In this document: piece by piece, positions 17,377 to 26,615 of the stretch | Layout: the number at the start of each line of letters is the position of its first letter | How positions within the stretch are numbered: position 1 is the stretch's first letter | NCBI RefSeq assembly: GCF_001687335.1 | Contig: NZ_MAGO01000008.1 | Span: 62,001-126,000 of the forward strand | DNA length: 64,000 bases | DNA from: Dissulfuribacter thermophilus | GTDB taxonomy: Bacteria; Desulfobacterota; Dissulfuribacteria; Dissulfuribacterales; Dissulfuribacteraceae | Direction of reading: 5' to 3' | Program-made: the position numbers and the translations under genes | The notes under the pieces: generated by a model | Told to the model about the DNA's origin: nothing | Databases searched by the model: none | What the model saw: the letters and a program-made list of their open reading frames with translations, nothing else

Positions 17377-20034
17377 TTAGAAACTTCCTCCCATCCTAAA
17401 TTCCCAATTACTCTTTTCTTCACCCACTTTGGTGTTGAGATTATAACCCCACTCGATTCTAAGGGGTCCCATTGGAGAAAGCCAACGGACTCCAAAGCCA
17501 ACAGAGTAACGAACATCTCCAAAACCAGCGTTGGAAAAATTCTCCCAGACGTTCCCAGTGTCAAAGAAGACCACACCGTGAAGGCCCATGTCCCTTATCA
17601 AGGGGAAGATACCTTCTGTCTGTGCATAGGCCATGAATTCACCACCTACCCTCTCACCTGTTGCTGGATCAATGGGGCTGACCCTGCCGTACTTATAACC
17701 TCTAATAGAGTCAATACCGCCCAGGAAGAATCTCTCATATACTGGAAGTTTTCCCCCGGTTCCTTGTGTAATATAGCCTGATCCAACGCGGATGTGTCCA
17801 ACAAGACTCTTCCACAATTGGTGATAATAACTCAATGTACCTTCAACCTTTATATAGGCGCTATCACCTCCGAGCACTCCACCTGCATACTCGGTATTTA
17901 TGCTATTATTCCATCCAATAGTGGGAAGATAATAATCATTTCTGGTATCATATCTAAGTCCAAGGCTTATTGCCCTTGTAGTGTGGATGTCTAAAGACTC
18001 TCTGATTATCTGTGAGGAAAATACAGAGAGGTCTGAAAGTGTGGTGTTATCGATCCTCAGCCCCCAATATATGTTTAGATTATCTGAAAGGGGATAGCCA
18101 AGCCTCACTGCTCCACCACTGCTATCCTTAGTATAGTCATCATATTGCCTATTCCAATTATATAAATCAAAACCAAATGAAAGACGGGTATCTCTCAGAT
18201 ATGGTTCCACAAAACTCAATGAATACCGGTTAGTGGTGGAACCAAGTAGGCCTTTAAAGCTCAATGTCTGGCCTTTTCCGAGGAAGTTTCGCTGGCTTAT
18301 CTCGCCCATCAAGATCAATTTATCGACTGAACTGTAACCAGCACCTATACTAAAGGTTCCGGTGGGGCGCTCCTTTACCTTTACTCTCAGACGCATTGTG
18401 TCATCACTAGAACCCCTTTCTGGTGTGAGATTTATATCCTCAAAGTATCCAAGACGTCCCAGTCGCTGTCTGCTTTTCCTAAGTCCAGACGCACTAAAGG
18501 GTTCAAGTTCGTTGACCCTCAATTCACGCCTGATCACCTTGTCTCTAGTTCTGGTATTCCCGACGATCTCTATACGTTCAAAATGGACCTTAGGGCCAGT
18601 TGCAACCCTGAATGTAATATCTACGATCTTCTTATCACGATGTTTTTTGATATCCGGTGTCGTATCTGCATAGGCAAAACCTTCATCTGCAAATATATCA
18701 TTCAACTTGATGATATCTTGCCTCAAAGTCTCCTGATTAAATTTTTCCCCTGGTTTGGTCTGAATTTTGCTTAAAAGAAGTGTCTTATCTTTAAAATAAT
18801 CTTGGGCTACATCAACCTTGCCTATCTTATAGACTTCTCCCTCTTCAACTGGAATGGTTATGTATATCCACTTACCCCTTCGTTCTACCTTAGGTTTCCC
18901 AACCCTTGCATCTATGTATCCTTGATTGTGATAATATGCGCTAATCCTACCCCTGTCTCTGTCCAATGCATCCCATTTAAGTACTGCCGCATCCCCCTTT
19001 AACAAGGACAACCAGTTTGAAATAGACGGTTTCCAAATAGGCTGCTTTTCCTTGGTTTCCATGAGGGCTTTGAGTTCATCATCTGAAAATGCCTTATTAC
19101 CCACGATCTTGATTTCTTTAATTAATACCTTTTCTCCTTCAAATATATCAAAGGTGACGTCTGCTGCCTCTTGAGACACCTGTACATAAGACGGTGTGAC
19201 CTTAGTACCAAGATAGCCCTTTTCAGCATACAATGCTTCGATCTTTTGGGCGTTCTCTACAAGTTTTTTGTCATTTATTATGTCATACCTCTTTAAATCT
19301 ATCGCCTCTTTTAGCTTATCATCCTTAATCACCTTATTTCCTTTAAAAATGATCTTTCGAATGGAAGGCTTCTCCCGTACTATATAGGTAATGATCTTTC
19401 CATCTGGACTATCTTCAACATCAACCCGAATATCATCGAAAAAGCCCATCTTAAATATCTGTTTTATTGAATCCCTAATCTTAACGGGATCATACATATC
19501 ATCCTCTTTGATGAGCGATTTCTGAAGAATTGCATCGGTGTCCGCACGTCTATTTCCAACAACCCGTAGCTTTGCAACTTTTAGCGGTTGAGTTAATTCA
19601 TCTGCCAAGATATCAACGAGATGCGTAACCAAAGGAGATTGATCGGCAATAGTACCTTCCTTTGACAATAGCTGTTTCTTTTTCTTTCCAGGCCCTAACC
19701 ACATTGCATCTAAATTGATGCTCATGGCCTTCCCCATGACGATCAAAGAGCCTGCAACCAAAAACTGGGCCCCTTGGTTCGCGCAGGCCTTGGCGACATC
19801 TGATTCATCAGACTTTGAAGAATCCTCAATGGGAATTGCCTCTATACCTTTTCCAGCAAGCTTTCGAATGATTGAGTCGCGGATATCCTTAGATAATCCC
19901 TTAAAATCTAAAGGACCTATATATTCTGGTTCAAGGATGCAGGCCTTAATGGGAGGAGAAATGACCTTGGCATCACAGATCTTAGACAGTGGGAAAATAA
20001 GATAAAGAATACATAAGAATAAAATCTTATTCAT
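17377..20034 (-). CDS. bamA: Outer-membrane protein assembly factor BamA
   Basis: About 885 residues. The start MNKILFLCILYLIFPLSKICDA is a signal peptide (cleavage near residue 20), preferred over an extension of 7 codons. About 150 residues of unassigned N-terminal sequence precede five POTRA repeats (e.g. LRVVGNRRADTDAILQKSLI, IRKIIFKGNKVIKDDKL, IKEIKIVGNKAFSDDELKAL, ERIEIVGNTRTRDKVIRREL). The C-terminal 16-strand barrel has the VRGF-type signature as IRGYKYGRVSP and ends in a terminal Phe (FRMGGSF), the barrel-insertion signal. It folds and inserts outer-membrane proteins. It overlaps lolD by 8 bases. Confidence 0.95.
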   Translation of the reverse strand: MNKILFLCILYLIFPLSKICDAKVISPPIKACILEPEYIGPLDFKGLSKDIRDSIIRKLAGKGIEAIPIEDSSKSDESDVAKACANQGAQFLVAGSLIVMGKAMSINLDAMWLGPGKKKKQLLSKEGTIADQSPLVTHLVDILADELTQPLKVAKLRVVGNRRADTDAILQKSLIKEDDMYDPVKIRDSIKQIFKMGFFDDIRVDVEDSPDGKIITYIVREKPSIRKIIFKGNKVIKDDKLKEAIDLKRYDIINDKKLVENAQKIEALYAEKGYLGTKVTPSYVQVSQEAADVTFDIFEGEKVLIKEIKIVGNKAFSDDELKALMETKEKQPIWKPSISNWLSLLKGDAAVLKWDALDRDRGRISAYYHNQGYIDARVGKPKVERRGKWIYITIPVEEGEVYKIGKVDVAQDYFKDKTLLLSKIQTKPGEKFNQETLRQDIIKLNDIFADEGFAYADTTPDIKKHRDKKIVDITFRVATGPKVHFERIEIVGNTRTRDKVIRRELRVNELEPFSASGLRKSRQRLGRLGYFEDINLTPERGSSDDTMRLRVKVKERPTGTFSIGAGYSSVDKLILMGEISQRNFLGKGQTLSFKGLLGSTTNRYSLSFVEPYLRDTRLSFGFDLYNWNRQYDDYTKDSSGGAVRLGYPLSDNLNIYWGLRIDNTTLSDLSVFSSQIIRESLDIHTTRAISLGLRYDTRNDYYLPTIGWNNSINTEYAGGVLGGDSAYIKVEGTLSYYHQLWKSLVGHIRVGSGYITQGTGGKLPVYERFFLGGIDSIRGYKYGRVSPIDPATGERVGGEFMAYAQTEGIFPLIRDMGLHGVVFFDTGNVWENFSNAGFGDVRYSVGFGVRWLSPMGPLRIEWGYNLNTKVGEEKSNWEFRMGGSF

Positions 20035-20713
20035 CTCTAAACTCCTCAAGCACACCTTTTGAAAGGAGGAATGTACGTGTAGCTATACGGGAAAGCCTTG
20101 GGTTGTGGGTTACAAACACGATAGTTGTGCCGAACTCTCTATTTATTAAGGAAAAAAGCTCTGCGACCTTATCAGTAGCAGCCTCATCGAGATTGCCCGT
20201 AGGTTCGTCTGCGAAGAGGATATCAGGCTGTTTTACCATAGCACGGATTATTGCCACCCGCTGTTGTTCTCCCCCTGAAAGTAATTTAACAGGACTGTTG
20301 ATCCTATCAGAAAGATCAAGGAGATCAAACAGTTTCTTAGCATGTTCCTTGACCTTCTTCAATGAGGCCCCTTGAATTAAAAAAGGCATACAGGCATTTT
20401 CAATAGCAGAAAACTCCGGAAGCAGGTGATGCATCTGAAATACGAACCCAAGCCTTTCATTTCTCAATCTTGCGAGTTCATTTGAGCCGAGCTGGGAGAC
20501 ATCGGTACCAAAGAGCAAGACTTTACCTCGTGTTGGCCGGTCAAGGGTGCTCAAAAGATGAATGAGAGTGGTCTTTCCCACTCCTGACGCCCCCATGATA
20601 CTAATAATCTCGCCTTGGAAAAAACTACAGCTAAGCCCCTTCAGGACCACTGCGTCATGGCCGTTGAATAAATATTGACGATAAATCGATTTAGCTTCTA
20701 TAATAGGCTGCAA
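20027..20713 (-). CDS. lolD: Lipoprotein-releasing ABC transporter ATPase LolD
   Basis: A 228-residue ABC ATPase with Walker A GASGVGKTTL, signature LLSGGEQQRVAIIRAM, Walker B ILFADEPTGNLDE and a switch His (VFVTHNPRLS). The sequence belongs to the LolD/MacB group, and its position ahead of bamA supports LolD, which powers lipoprotein release from the inner membrane. The partner permease LolC/E is not in this window, so it may lie elsewhere. It is the first gene of the leftward envelope operon, divergent from the torD-like gene. Confidence 0.88.
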   Translation of the reverse strand: MQPIIEAKSIYRQYLFNGHDAVVLKGLSCSFFQGEIISIMGASGVGKTTLIHLLSTLDRPTRGKVLLFGTDVSQLGSNELARLRNERLGFVFQMHHLLPEFSAIENACMPFLIQGASLKKVKEHAKKLFDLLDLSDRINSPVKLLSGGEQQRVAIIRAMVKQPDILFADEPTGNLDEAATDKVAELFSLINREFGTTIVFVTHNPRLSRIATRTFLLSKGVLEEFRDE

Positions 20714-20812
20714 TTTTTTTATCTAATATAAAAATTAAACACTCACAAATTCGATCATTAAAATTTTAAAAATAACTAAATAAAACAGGCACACTTAAAT
20801 TATGAAAATATC

Positions 20813-20841
20813 TTGCTATAAGCCTATTCATGGTTTATTAT
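20813..20841 (+). promoter_or_regulatory. Sigma-70-type promoter for the molybdoenzyme operon
   Basis: TTGCTA (20813-20818), 17-base spacer, TATTAT (20836-20841). The predicted start near 20848 is about 55 bases ahead of the torD-like gene. Confidence 0.5.
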
Positions 20842-20846
20842 ATCAA

Positions 20847-20881
20847 AATTTGAATATCGAATATATTTAAAATTTCAAATT
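20847..20881 (+). promoter_or_regulatory. Inverted repeat at the predicted transcription start
   Basis: AATTTGAA (20847-20854) and TTCAAATT (20874-20881) are a perfect 8-bp inverted repeat that flanks a GAATATCGAATAT string. It lies at the predicted start of the molybdoenzyme transcript, so it may be an operator or a leader hairpin. It does not match FNR or CRP consensus sites. Confidence 0.35.
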
Positions 20882-20903
20882 CACTCTTTATAGTAAGTTG
20901 GCA

Positions 20904-21560
20904 ATGATAGTTCAGGACTTTACTTCAGTCAATGAGGACAAAGTGACTCAACTAGAAAATTTTTTATTGATTAAATTTCCTAATCATGTTAACTCAGTGC
21001 CCATGTCAGAACTCGGGGATGCCTTCAGATTCCTTGCTCGAGGGTTTCAATACCCCACGGAATTGGAATTCATCCAAATCGGATGGGAAGTAATCGAAAA
21101 GTTATCTAATGACCTTTCCATTACAGTCCCACCAAATAGACCACCACAAGACCTCAAAGAACTCCAGGCAGAATATGTGAGGCTATTTATAAGTTCACCA
21201 TTAGGTGTAGCTGCCCCACCGTACGCATCTTATTACATGAACAAAAGTGGGCTTCTGCTTCAAGAAGGGGCACAGGAGGCCCTTAGGTTTTACCGGGAGA
21301 TAGGTGTTGAGCCTGAGAACAGTTCAGAGGCCCCAGACCACATTTCCCTTGAACTGGCCTTTATAGGCATGTTGCTTGACCAAAATAGAGTGCAACTACT
21401 CAATACTTTCATAGAAAAACACATGATGATTTGGTATCCCAATTTTTTAAAAGACCTTTTAAAGGCAAACCCCTCATATTGGTACCAGCAATTGGGGCTA
21501 GTAACTCAGGCATTGTTAGAGAAAATCACTAGAAAGGAGGAATTAGATGAAGCGACGTGA
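20904..21560 (+). CDS. TorD/DmsD-family molybdoenzyme chaperone
   Basis: About 218 residues, all-helical, of the TorD family: LRFLARGFQYPTELEF type N-terminus, then LQAEYVRLFISSPLGVAAPPYAS (the conserved E-Y-x-R-L-F...P-P-Y-x-S block) and PDHISLELAFIGMLLDQ near residue 150. These chaperones bind the Tat signal of a molybdoenzyme and hold it until cofactor loading is finished. It overlaps the catalytic subunit gene by 14 bases, which fits. ATG 20904 is preferred to the in-frame TTG at 20898. Confidence 0.88.
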   Translation: MIVQDFTSVNEDKVTQLENFLLIKFPNHVNSVPMSELGDAFRFLARGFQYPTELEFIQIGWEVIEKLSNDLSITVPPNRPPQDLKELQAEYVRLFISSPLGVAAPPYASYYMNKSGLLLQEGAQEALRFYREIGVEPENSSEAPDHISLELAFIGMLLDQNRVQLLNTFIEKHMMIWYPNFLKDLLKANPSYWYQQLGLVTQALLEKITRKEELDEAT

Positions 21561-23841
21561 TTTTTTAAAGCTCTCTGCCTCATCCACACTGGCTTTGGCA
21601 GCACTTGGGATGGATAAACAAGGAGGGTTTTTTAAGCCATCGAAATCCTTTGCCAAGAGCCAGGATCTTCCGGGAAGCCTTGGGGCAAAAGAAATTACTA
21701 GTGTTTGCGAAATGTGTTTTTGGCGGTGCCCTATTGTGGCAAAAGTAAAGGATGGAAAACTCGTCAAGATAGAAGGAAATCCCAAGAGTCCTGCAAATGG
21801 GCCAAGGGTCTGTGCAAGAGGTAATTCAGGAGTCCAGCTACTCTATGATCCAGACAGGCTAAAATACCCTTTGAAACGAGTTGGAGAAAGAGGTGAAGGA
21901 AAGTGGGCAAAGATCACCTGGGATGAAGCCCTGGATGAAATTGCCTACAATATGGATAAGGTCAGGAAAAAATATGGTCCCCATGCCCTGGCATACTTTG
22001 ACCACGGCGCAAGTGCCGAATTCATGAGGGAGATCTTTAAGGCCCTGGGAACTGAGAATTATTCCAGCGAACCCGCTTTCTTCCAGTGTGTTGGCCCAGT
22101 TGTCATGGCTTATATATACTCAATGGGATACGTAGTATCTGGCACAAGGCAGTGGGTTGACATGGCTAATGCCAAGGCCATGCTTCTCGTAGGTTCCCAT
22201 ATTGGAGAAAACGTCCACGTTTCCCATGTGAGGGAATTTGTCGAAGGCCTTAGCAAGGGAGCAAAGTTGATCGTAGTAGATCCCAGATTCTCTGCTGCGG
22301 CAAACAAGGCCGATATATATCTCCCAATTCGTCCAGGCACAGATACTGCACTCCTTCTCGCTTGGATAAACTATGTCATACAAAACAACCTCTATGACAA
22401 AAAATTCGTTGAGAAAAACTGCATTGGTTTTGAGAAAGTCAAGGCTTCAGTCAAAGATTATAGTCTTGAGTGGGCAGCACGTATCTGCGATCTCAAGGTA
22501 GAAGACATAAAGAGGGCCATAGAGATCCTTGCAGAAAACAGGCCTCATGTAGCCATTCACCCAGGACGCCACAGTACTTGGTATGGAAGGGGTGATGTTG
22601 GCCGCCATCAGGCACTTGCTATATTGTCGGCCCTCTTTGGCGCAGTAGGACAAAAGGGCGGACTGTATTTCCCCACTCCAATAAAAAAACCCCATGCACA
22701 TTGTACGGGATGCGAAGGTGAAAACGAAATCGAAGAACCTGAAACATCTCTCAGGGACAACTATCCGTTTATTGGACCACTGCCGGGTACACCAACAAAT
22801 GAGATTATAAAGGCCACAATTACAGGCAAACCTTATCCCATTAGGCTGTGGGGAATAAATGGAGTAAACGTAATACAGACCATACCAAATCCCTATGAGA
22901 CCATGAAGGCCATCAAGAGCCTCGACTTTATCTTCTGTGAAGAGATGCTCCCTGGAGAAACTGCCATTTGGTCAGATATCGTTCTTCCAGGGGCAACGTA
23001 TCTTGAACGCTACGATGCCGTCTACACATACGAGGGGCTCACCCCATATTTGACAGTGCGTCAACCAGTTACAAAGCCACTCTTTGAAGTGAAAACTCCA
23101 TACTGGATTGCTCAACAACTCGCAAAGAGATTGAATCTTGAATGCTTTACCTGTAAGGACGAAGTTGAATTCATTGAAGAAGAACTCAAAGAGGTCGGCC
23201 TCAGCCTGGAAAAACTCAATAAAGAGGGTGGAATTGTCACCTTTAAGGCAAATCCATACAGAAAACCAGATGAACTAAAGATGCCGACTGAATCTGGGAA
23301 GATCCTCCTCGCCGTGGAAGATTTTGAAGATGAGGACTTTGACCCAGTACCTCGATTTATTCCAACCCCAGCACCTCCAAAAGGCTATGCCAGACTAATA
23401 TATGGCCGCGTGCCAGTACATACCTTCTCAAGGACCATGAACAACCTATGGCTGAACCACGAGTGTCCTGAAAATCAGGCATGGATAAACGATGAAGTTG
23501 CAGCCAAAATAGGCGTCAAGGACGGCGATGAAATCATCCTTGAAAACCAAGACGGCTATAAGTCCAATCCTATAAAGGCAAAAGTGACTCCGGGTATTCG
23601 TCCTGATTGTATTTATATTGCACATGGATTTGGAAGCAAATCAAAACACCTTACAAAGACCTATGGTAAGGGCGCAAGCGATCAGTTCCTCATAACTAAC
23701 AATCAAAATGATCCTTTTATGGGAAGCACAAGCAAGAGAACCAATTTCGTTAAAATCATAAAGGGCAACAAATCCCTTGCTATTCCTGAGATTAGGCCTG
23801 TGCCTAATGAGATCCCGCGCTTCCAGGCAAAAAGGGCATAA
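21547..23841 (+). CDS. Tat-exported molybdopterin oxidoreductase (PsrA/PhsA-like) catalytic subunit
   Basis: A 764-residue DMSO-reductase-family protein. The twin-arginine signal is MKRRDFLKLSASSTLALAAL. Cys54, Cys57, Cys61 and Cys89 (CEMCFWRC, RVCARG) hold an N-terminal [4Fe-4S]. Cys181 in FFQCVGP is the likely molybdenum ligand, as in the polysulfide, thiosulfate and tetrathionate reductase group. Molybdopterin and C-terminal molydop-binding domains follow (KIGVKDGDEIILEN). It would act in the periplasm, probably on an inorganic sulfur compound; which one, and in which direction, cannot be told. The neighbours are its chaperone and an electron-transfer subunit. The ribosome site GAAAGGAGGAA is strong. 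Confidence 0.88.
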   Translation: MKRRDFLKLSASSTLALAALGMDKQGGFFKPSKSFAKSQDLPGSLGAKEITSVCEMCFWRCPIVAKVKDGKLVKIEGNPKSPANGPRVCARGNSGVQLLYDPDRLKYPLKRVGERGEGKWAKITWDEALDEIAYNMDKVRKKYGPHALAYFDHGASAEFMREIFKALGTENYSSEPAFFQCVGPVVMAYIYSMGYVVSGTRQWVDMANAKAMLLVGSHIGENVHVSHVREFVEGLSKGAKLIVVDPRFSAAANKADIYLPIRPGTDTALLLAWINYVIQNNLYDKKFVEKNCIGFEKVKASVKDYSLEWAARICDLKVEDIKRAIEILAENRPHVAIHPGRHSTWYGRGDVGRHQALAILSALFGAVGQKGGLYFPTPIKKPHAHCTGCEGENEIEEPETSLRDNYPFIGPLPGTPTNEIIKATITGKPYPIRLWGINGVNVIQTIPNPYETMKAIKSLDFIFCEEMLPGETAIWSDIVLPGATYLERYDAVYTYEGLTPYLTVRQPVTKPLFEVKTPYWIAQQLAKRLNLECFTCKDEVEFIEEELKEVGLSLEKLNKEGGIVTFKANPYRKPDELKMPTESGKILLAVEDFEDEDFDPVPRFIPTPAPPKGYARLIYGRVPVHTFSRTMNNLWLNHECPENQAWINDEVAAKIGVKDGDEIILENQDGYKSNPIKAKVTPGIRPDCIYIAHGFGSKSKHLTKTYGKGASDQFLITNNQNDPFMGSTSKRTNFVKIIKGNKSLAIPEIRPVPNEIPRFQAKRA

Positions 23842-23853
23842 TGGGAGGTGACT

Positions 23854-24612
23854 ATGAGCCAATATGCAATGGTAATCGATCTTGACAGATGTGTTGGATG
23901 TCATGCCTGCGCAGTGGCATGTCGTGCAGAGTGGAAGGTCCCTACAGAAGAGGGATATCGCAGAAATTGGGTTAAACGCATAGGACCTGAAAAGACCCCC
24001 TACGGGCTTTCATATACCTTCTATCCAGGATTGTGTAATCATTGTGACAATCCCGTGTGCGTAAGCGTTTGTCCGGCCGATCCGGAAGAGAGGGAATTCA
24101 AATCCTTCAAAGACGGTAAGACCAAAAAGATGACGATCAAGGCAACCTTTAAAGAGCCATTTACAGGGATTGTCCTTATAGACAAAGAGCGTTGCCTTGG
24201 TTGCGGCTCATGTGTAGATGCATGTCCATATGGGGCAAGATATCTGAATGAGACCCTAGATGATCCCAAGGCTGACAAGTGTACATTTTGCTTTGAACGT
24301 ATTGCCTTAGGGGAAAAGCCAGCGTGCGTAAAGACCTGTATAGCCGATGCCAGAATCTTTGGCGACCTTTCTGATCCAAACTCTGAGGTCTCAAAGCTGG
24401 TAAAAGCCGGTGCAAAAAGGCTTGAATCCAAGGTTGTAAAAATAGGGCCAAATGTCTATTGGAAAGGCAAGGAAAAAGACATTTACGCACTGTTGAAAAA
24501 CTACGCTCCCCAAACACGGACATGGGAAGAAGTGAAGAATGGTCCGGATTTCAAGAGGCGGACGATATTAAGGGCAGCAATAAAAAATCCGTTATTTAAC
24601 CCAAAGGGTTAG
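23854..24612 (+). CDS. Four-cluster ferredoxin subunit (PsrB/PhsB/DmsB-like)
   Basis: A 252-residue iron-sulfur protein with four Cys groups: CVGCHACAVAC, CNHCDNPVCVSVCP, CLGCGSCVDACPYGAR and CTFCFE...CVKTC, enough for four [4Fe-4S] clusters. It passes electrons to or from the molybdopterin subunit and would be exported with it. ATG 23854 has GGGAGG 6 bases upstream. The usual third subunit, a NrfD/PsrC quinol-binding membrane anchor, is missing: a strong terminator follows within 10 bases and the next gene is on the other strand. Confidence 0.92.
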   Translation: MSQYAMVIDLDRCVGCHACAVACRAEWKVPTEEGYRRNWVKRIGPEKTPYGLSYTFYPGLCNHCDNPVCVSVCPADPEEREFKSFKDGKTKKMTIKATFKEPFTGIVLIDKERCLGCGSCVDACPYGARYLNETLDDPKADKCTFCFERIALGEKPACVKTCIADARIFGDLSDPNSEVSKLVKAGAKRLESKVVKIGPNVYWKGKEKDIYALLKNYAPQTRTWEEVKNGPDFKRRTILRAAIKNPLFNPKG

Positions 24613-24620
24613 GAATTTCT

Positions 24621-24650
24621 GGGGGTCGCAAATTGCGGCCCCCTTTTTTT
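24621..24650 (+). terminator. Rho-independent terminator after the molybdoenzyme operon
   Basis: GGGGGTCGCAA and TTGCGGCCCCC form an 11-bp stem with one G-U pair and are followed by seven T residues (24644-24650). Confidence 0.9.
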
Positions 24651-24655
24651 GTCTA

Positions 24656-25669
24656 TCACCATAGGCTAGACATTAAATACCTTGCAGAATCAACTATTAC
24701 ATGCCACTTACCCGAAGCATTGATTGCAGTTACCCATGAGACAATCACTATAAATATCAGCATACTATATATCAAAAATTCCCGTCGCTTACTGAACCCC
24801 ACCAGCGATTCCGGATTGACACCGATTAGTCCACCCAATAATATCCCAACAAAAAAGCCAGTGAGATGCGCCATTCGGTCAGTGGTCTCATCACCCACTC
24901 CCAAAAAAGAAAGGAGCGCCACCCCAGCCCCCAAATAAATAAAAGGTCTTCGAAACGAGTATTTTTCTCTTATGGCCCTTATGAATAAGAAACCTGAGAT
25001 CGACCCCAATGCCCCAAAAACCGCGGTGGATGCCCCTACAGAACTCCCAACATTATGGTTCAAGATTATTGAAATGAAATTGCCAAGCACCCCAGAAGAA
25101 ACTACCAGGGTCCATGCCAGTGGTGGCCCCACCATATTGGCCAAAAGGATCAAAAAAATTGTACCCAAAGACATATTTGAAAGCAGATGTACTGGATCAA
25201 CGTGTAGGGTCAGGGCAGTGACTGGACGCCACCATTGGCCATGTAGGACTGCGTCCCTCTGATTTGCCCCTATGTTAAAAAGCGTTGGCCTCAATGCATC
25301 TGATACAAATAGGGAAAGTATTGAAGAAACGACAATACATACAAATACTATTCCCTCGACCCTCTTGAGTTCATACGTAGTTTTGGGCCTCTTTGGCCAT
25401 AGGTAATTTTCCCTTTCAAAGGCCTCTATCTCTAGGAGTGCCTCACGATAACGATCCTCTTCAACGACAATCTCAATATAGTCATTTTGGAACCGTATGG
25501 TATGTCCAATCCCTCTGGAATGAAGGACTAATGACCAAATACTTGCAGTCTCAGGATCTTGAGCCCTTATAACATTCATCAAAAGCTTCGTAAGCCATTT
25601 AAGGCCAAAGACATGGTATAAATTCTCGATAGAGCTCCTTGTAAGAGCTTGTAGGAACCATGGAAGCAA
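24656..25669 (-). CDS. Rhomboid-family intramembrane serine protease
   Basis: A 337-residue protein. An N-terminal soluble part of about 120 residues is followed by some seven hydrophobic segments. The catalytic Ser is in GSSVGASTAVFGALG and the catalytic His in RMAHLTGFFVGILLGG; the oxyanion-side NMSLGTIFL block (an H-N pair is often found here) is also present. It would cleave transmembrane segments of other proteins in the inner membrane; targets are unknown. It is convergent with the molybdoenzyme operon. Confidence 0.88.
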   Translation of the reverse strand: MLPWFLQALTRSSIENLYHVFGLKWLTKLLMNVIRAQDPETASIWSLVLHSRGIGHTIRFQNDYIEIVVEEDRYREALLEIEAFERENYLWPKRPKTTYELKRVEGIVFVCIVVSSILSLFVSDALRPTLFNIGANQRDAVLHGQWWRPVTALTLHVDPVHLLSNMSLGTIFLILLANMVGPPLAWTLVVSSGVLGNFISIILNHNVGSSVGASTAVFGALGSISGFLFIRAIREKYSFRRPFIYLGAGVALLSFLGVGDETTDRMAHLTGFFVGILLGGLIGVNPESLVGFSKRREFLIYSMLIFIVIVSWVTAINASGKWHVIVDSARYLMSSLW

Positions 25670-25742
25670 GGGACAAAGGGTGCTGAGAGGCCCATGCCTC
25701 CCGCACCCAATAACAAAGGGAAATGAGTGTCCTCGTAAACGC

Positions 25743-26174
25743 TTACAGAAATTCTATTTCATCCCCTACCCTAACAGTACCTCCTTTGAGGACCCGGGCA
25801 AATACGCCTTCTCTAGGCATAATACAGTCTCCGGCCATCTTATATATAGCACACTTTGTATGACACTTTTTGCCAATTTGGGTGATCTCCAAAAGGGCCT
25901 CTTTTCCTATCTTAAGCTTTGTTCCAACAGGAACTTTGGGCCAATCTATACCAACGGTTGCTATGTTTTCCGCATAGGCTCCAAACCCTACATCGAGCCC
26001 CTTTTCTTTTTGTGCCTCTATTCTTTCAGAGGCCAGGAAACTAACCTGCCTATGCCACGGTCCGCCATGGGCATCTCCCTCTACTCCAAAATCCTCGATT
26101 AGCCTGACTTCTTCAACTGGGAGCTTCTGTACCCCCTTTTCCTTACTTATGGCCAGGGATACGACCTTTTTCAT
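25743..26174 (-). CDS. MOSC-domain protein
   Basis: A 143-residue stand-alone MOSC domain: GVEGDAHGGPWHRQVSFLAS near residue 30 and IGKKCHTKCAIYKMAGDCIMPREGVFA near the C-terminus, including the conserved Cys. MOSC domains bind the molybdenum cofactor or carry sulfur on that Cys; small anaerobe versions sit with molybdenum genes. It could relate to the molybdoenzyme 1.5 kb away, but they are on opposite strands. A strong AGGAGG ribosome site (minus strand) precedes the start. Confidence 0.88.
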   Translation of the reverse strand: MKKVVSLAISKEKGVQKLPVEEVRLIEDFGVEGDAHGGPWHRQVSFLASERIEAQKEKGLDVGFGAYAENIATVGIDWPKVPVGTKLKIGKEALLEITQIGKKCHTKCAIYKMAGDCIMPREGVFARVLKGGTVRVGDEIEFL

Positions 26175-26406
26175 ATTTACCTCCTAAGTTGTTTATCCTA
26201 AATCCTGGCTGACATATACCAGAAAAAATTTCCTCTGCCCTCTTCTATATTTGACGAACTCAGCAATTACACGTTTAACATTTTTAAAAAATCATAAATT
26301 CGATTTTCAATATATCAATATACATTATAAATCCCCATTGTGTCTATAGTGAATCAAGATTGATTCTATTTCAACATGCCATCTTCACTGGGCTTTAAGA
26401 ATGTTA

Positions 26407-26435
26407 TTGACATAATGATGCTTGTTTGTTAGACA
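26407..26435 (+). promoter_or_regulatory. Promoter for the thiC transcript
   Basis: Consensus TTGACA (26407-26412), 17-base spacer, TAGACA (26430-26435). The predicted start falls a few bases before the riboswitch. Confidence 0.65.
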
Positions 26436-26447
26436 CTTAATAAATAG

Positions 26448-26549
26448 CTCGTTGGGGGAGCCCGGGGTAACGGGCTGAGAGGAAGGCTTATCAATCCCGC
26501 CTTCGACTCCTAACACCTGAACTGGGTAATACCAGCGTAGGGAAACGAG
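26448..26549 (+). promoter_or_regulatory. TPP riboswitch (THI element)
   Basis: The stem P1 is CTCGTT (26448-26453) with AACGAG (26544-26549). Between them are the hallmark THI-box strings CGGGCTGAGAGG (26471-26482), CACCTGAACTGGGTAATACC and AGCGTAGGGAAAC. Thiamin pyrophosphate binding would stabilise this fold and favour the terminator that follows, shutting off thiC and the downstream thi4. Confidence 0.97.
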
Positions 26550-26570
26550 TTTTACTAACTAGAAAAAGTA

Positions 26571-26600
26571 AAGCCGTCCTTATGCTGGACGGCTTTTTTA
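26571..26600 (+). terminator. Riboswitch-controlled terminator before thiC
   Basis: AAGCCGTCC (26571-26579) and GGACGGCTT (26587-26595) form a perfect 9-bp stem with a run of T after it. It lies between the TPP riboswitch and the thiC ribosome site, indicating control by transcription termination. Confidence 0.92.
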
Positions 26601-26615
26601 TTTGTTGGAGGCGTT

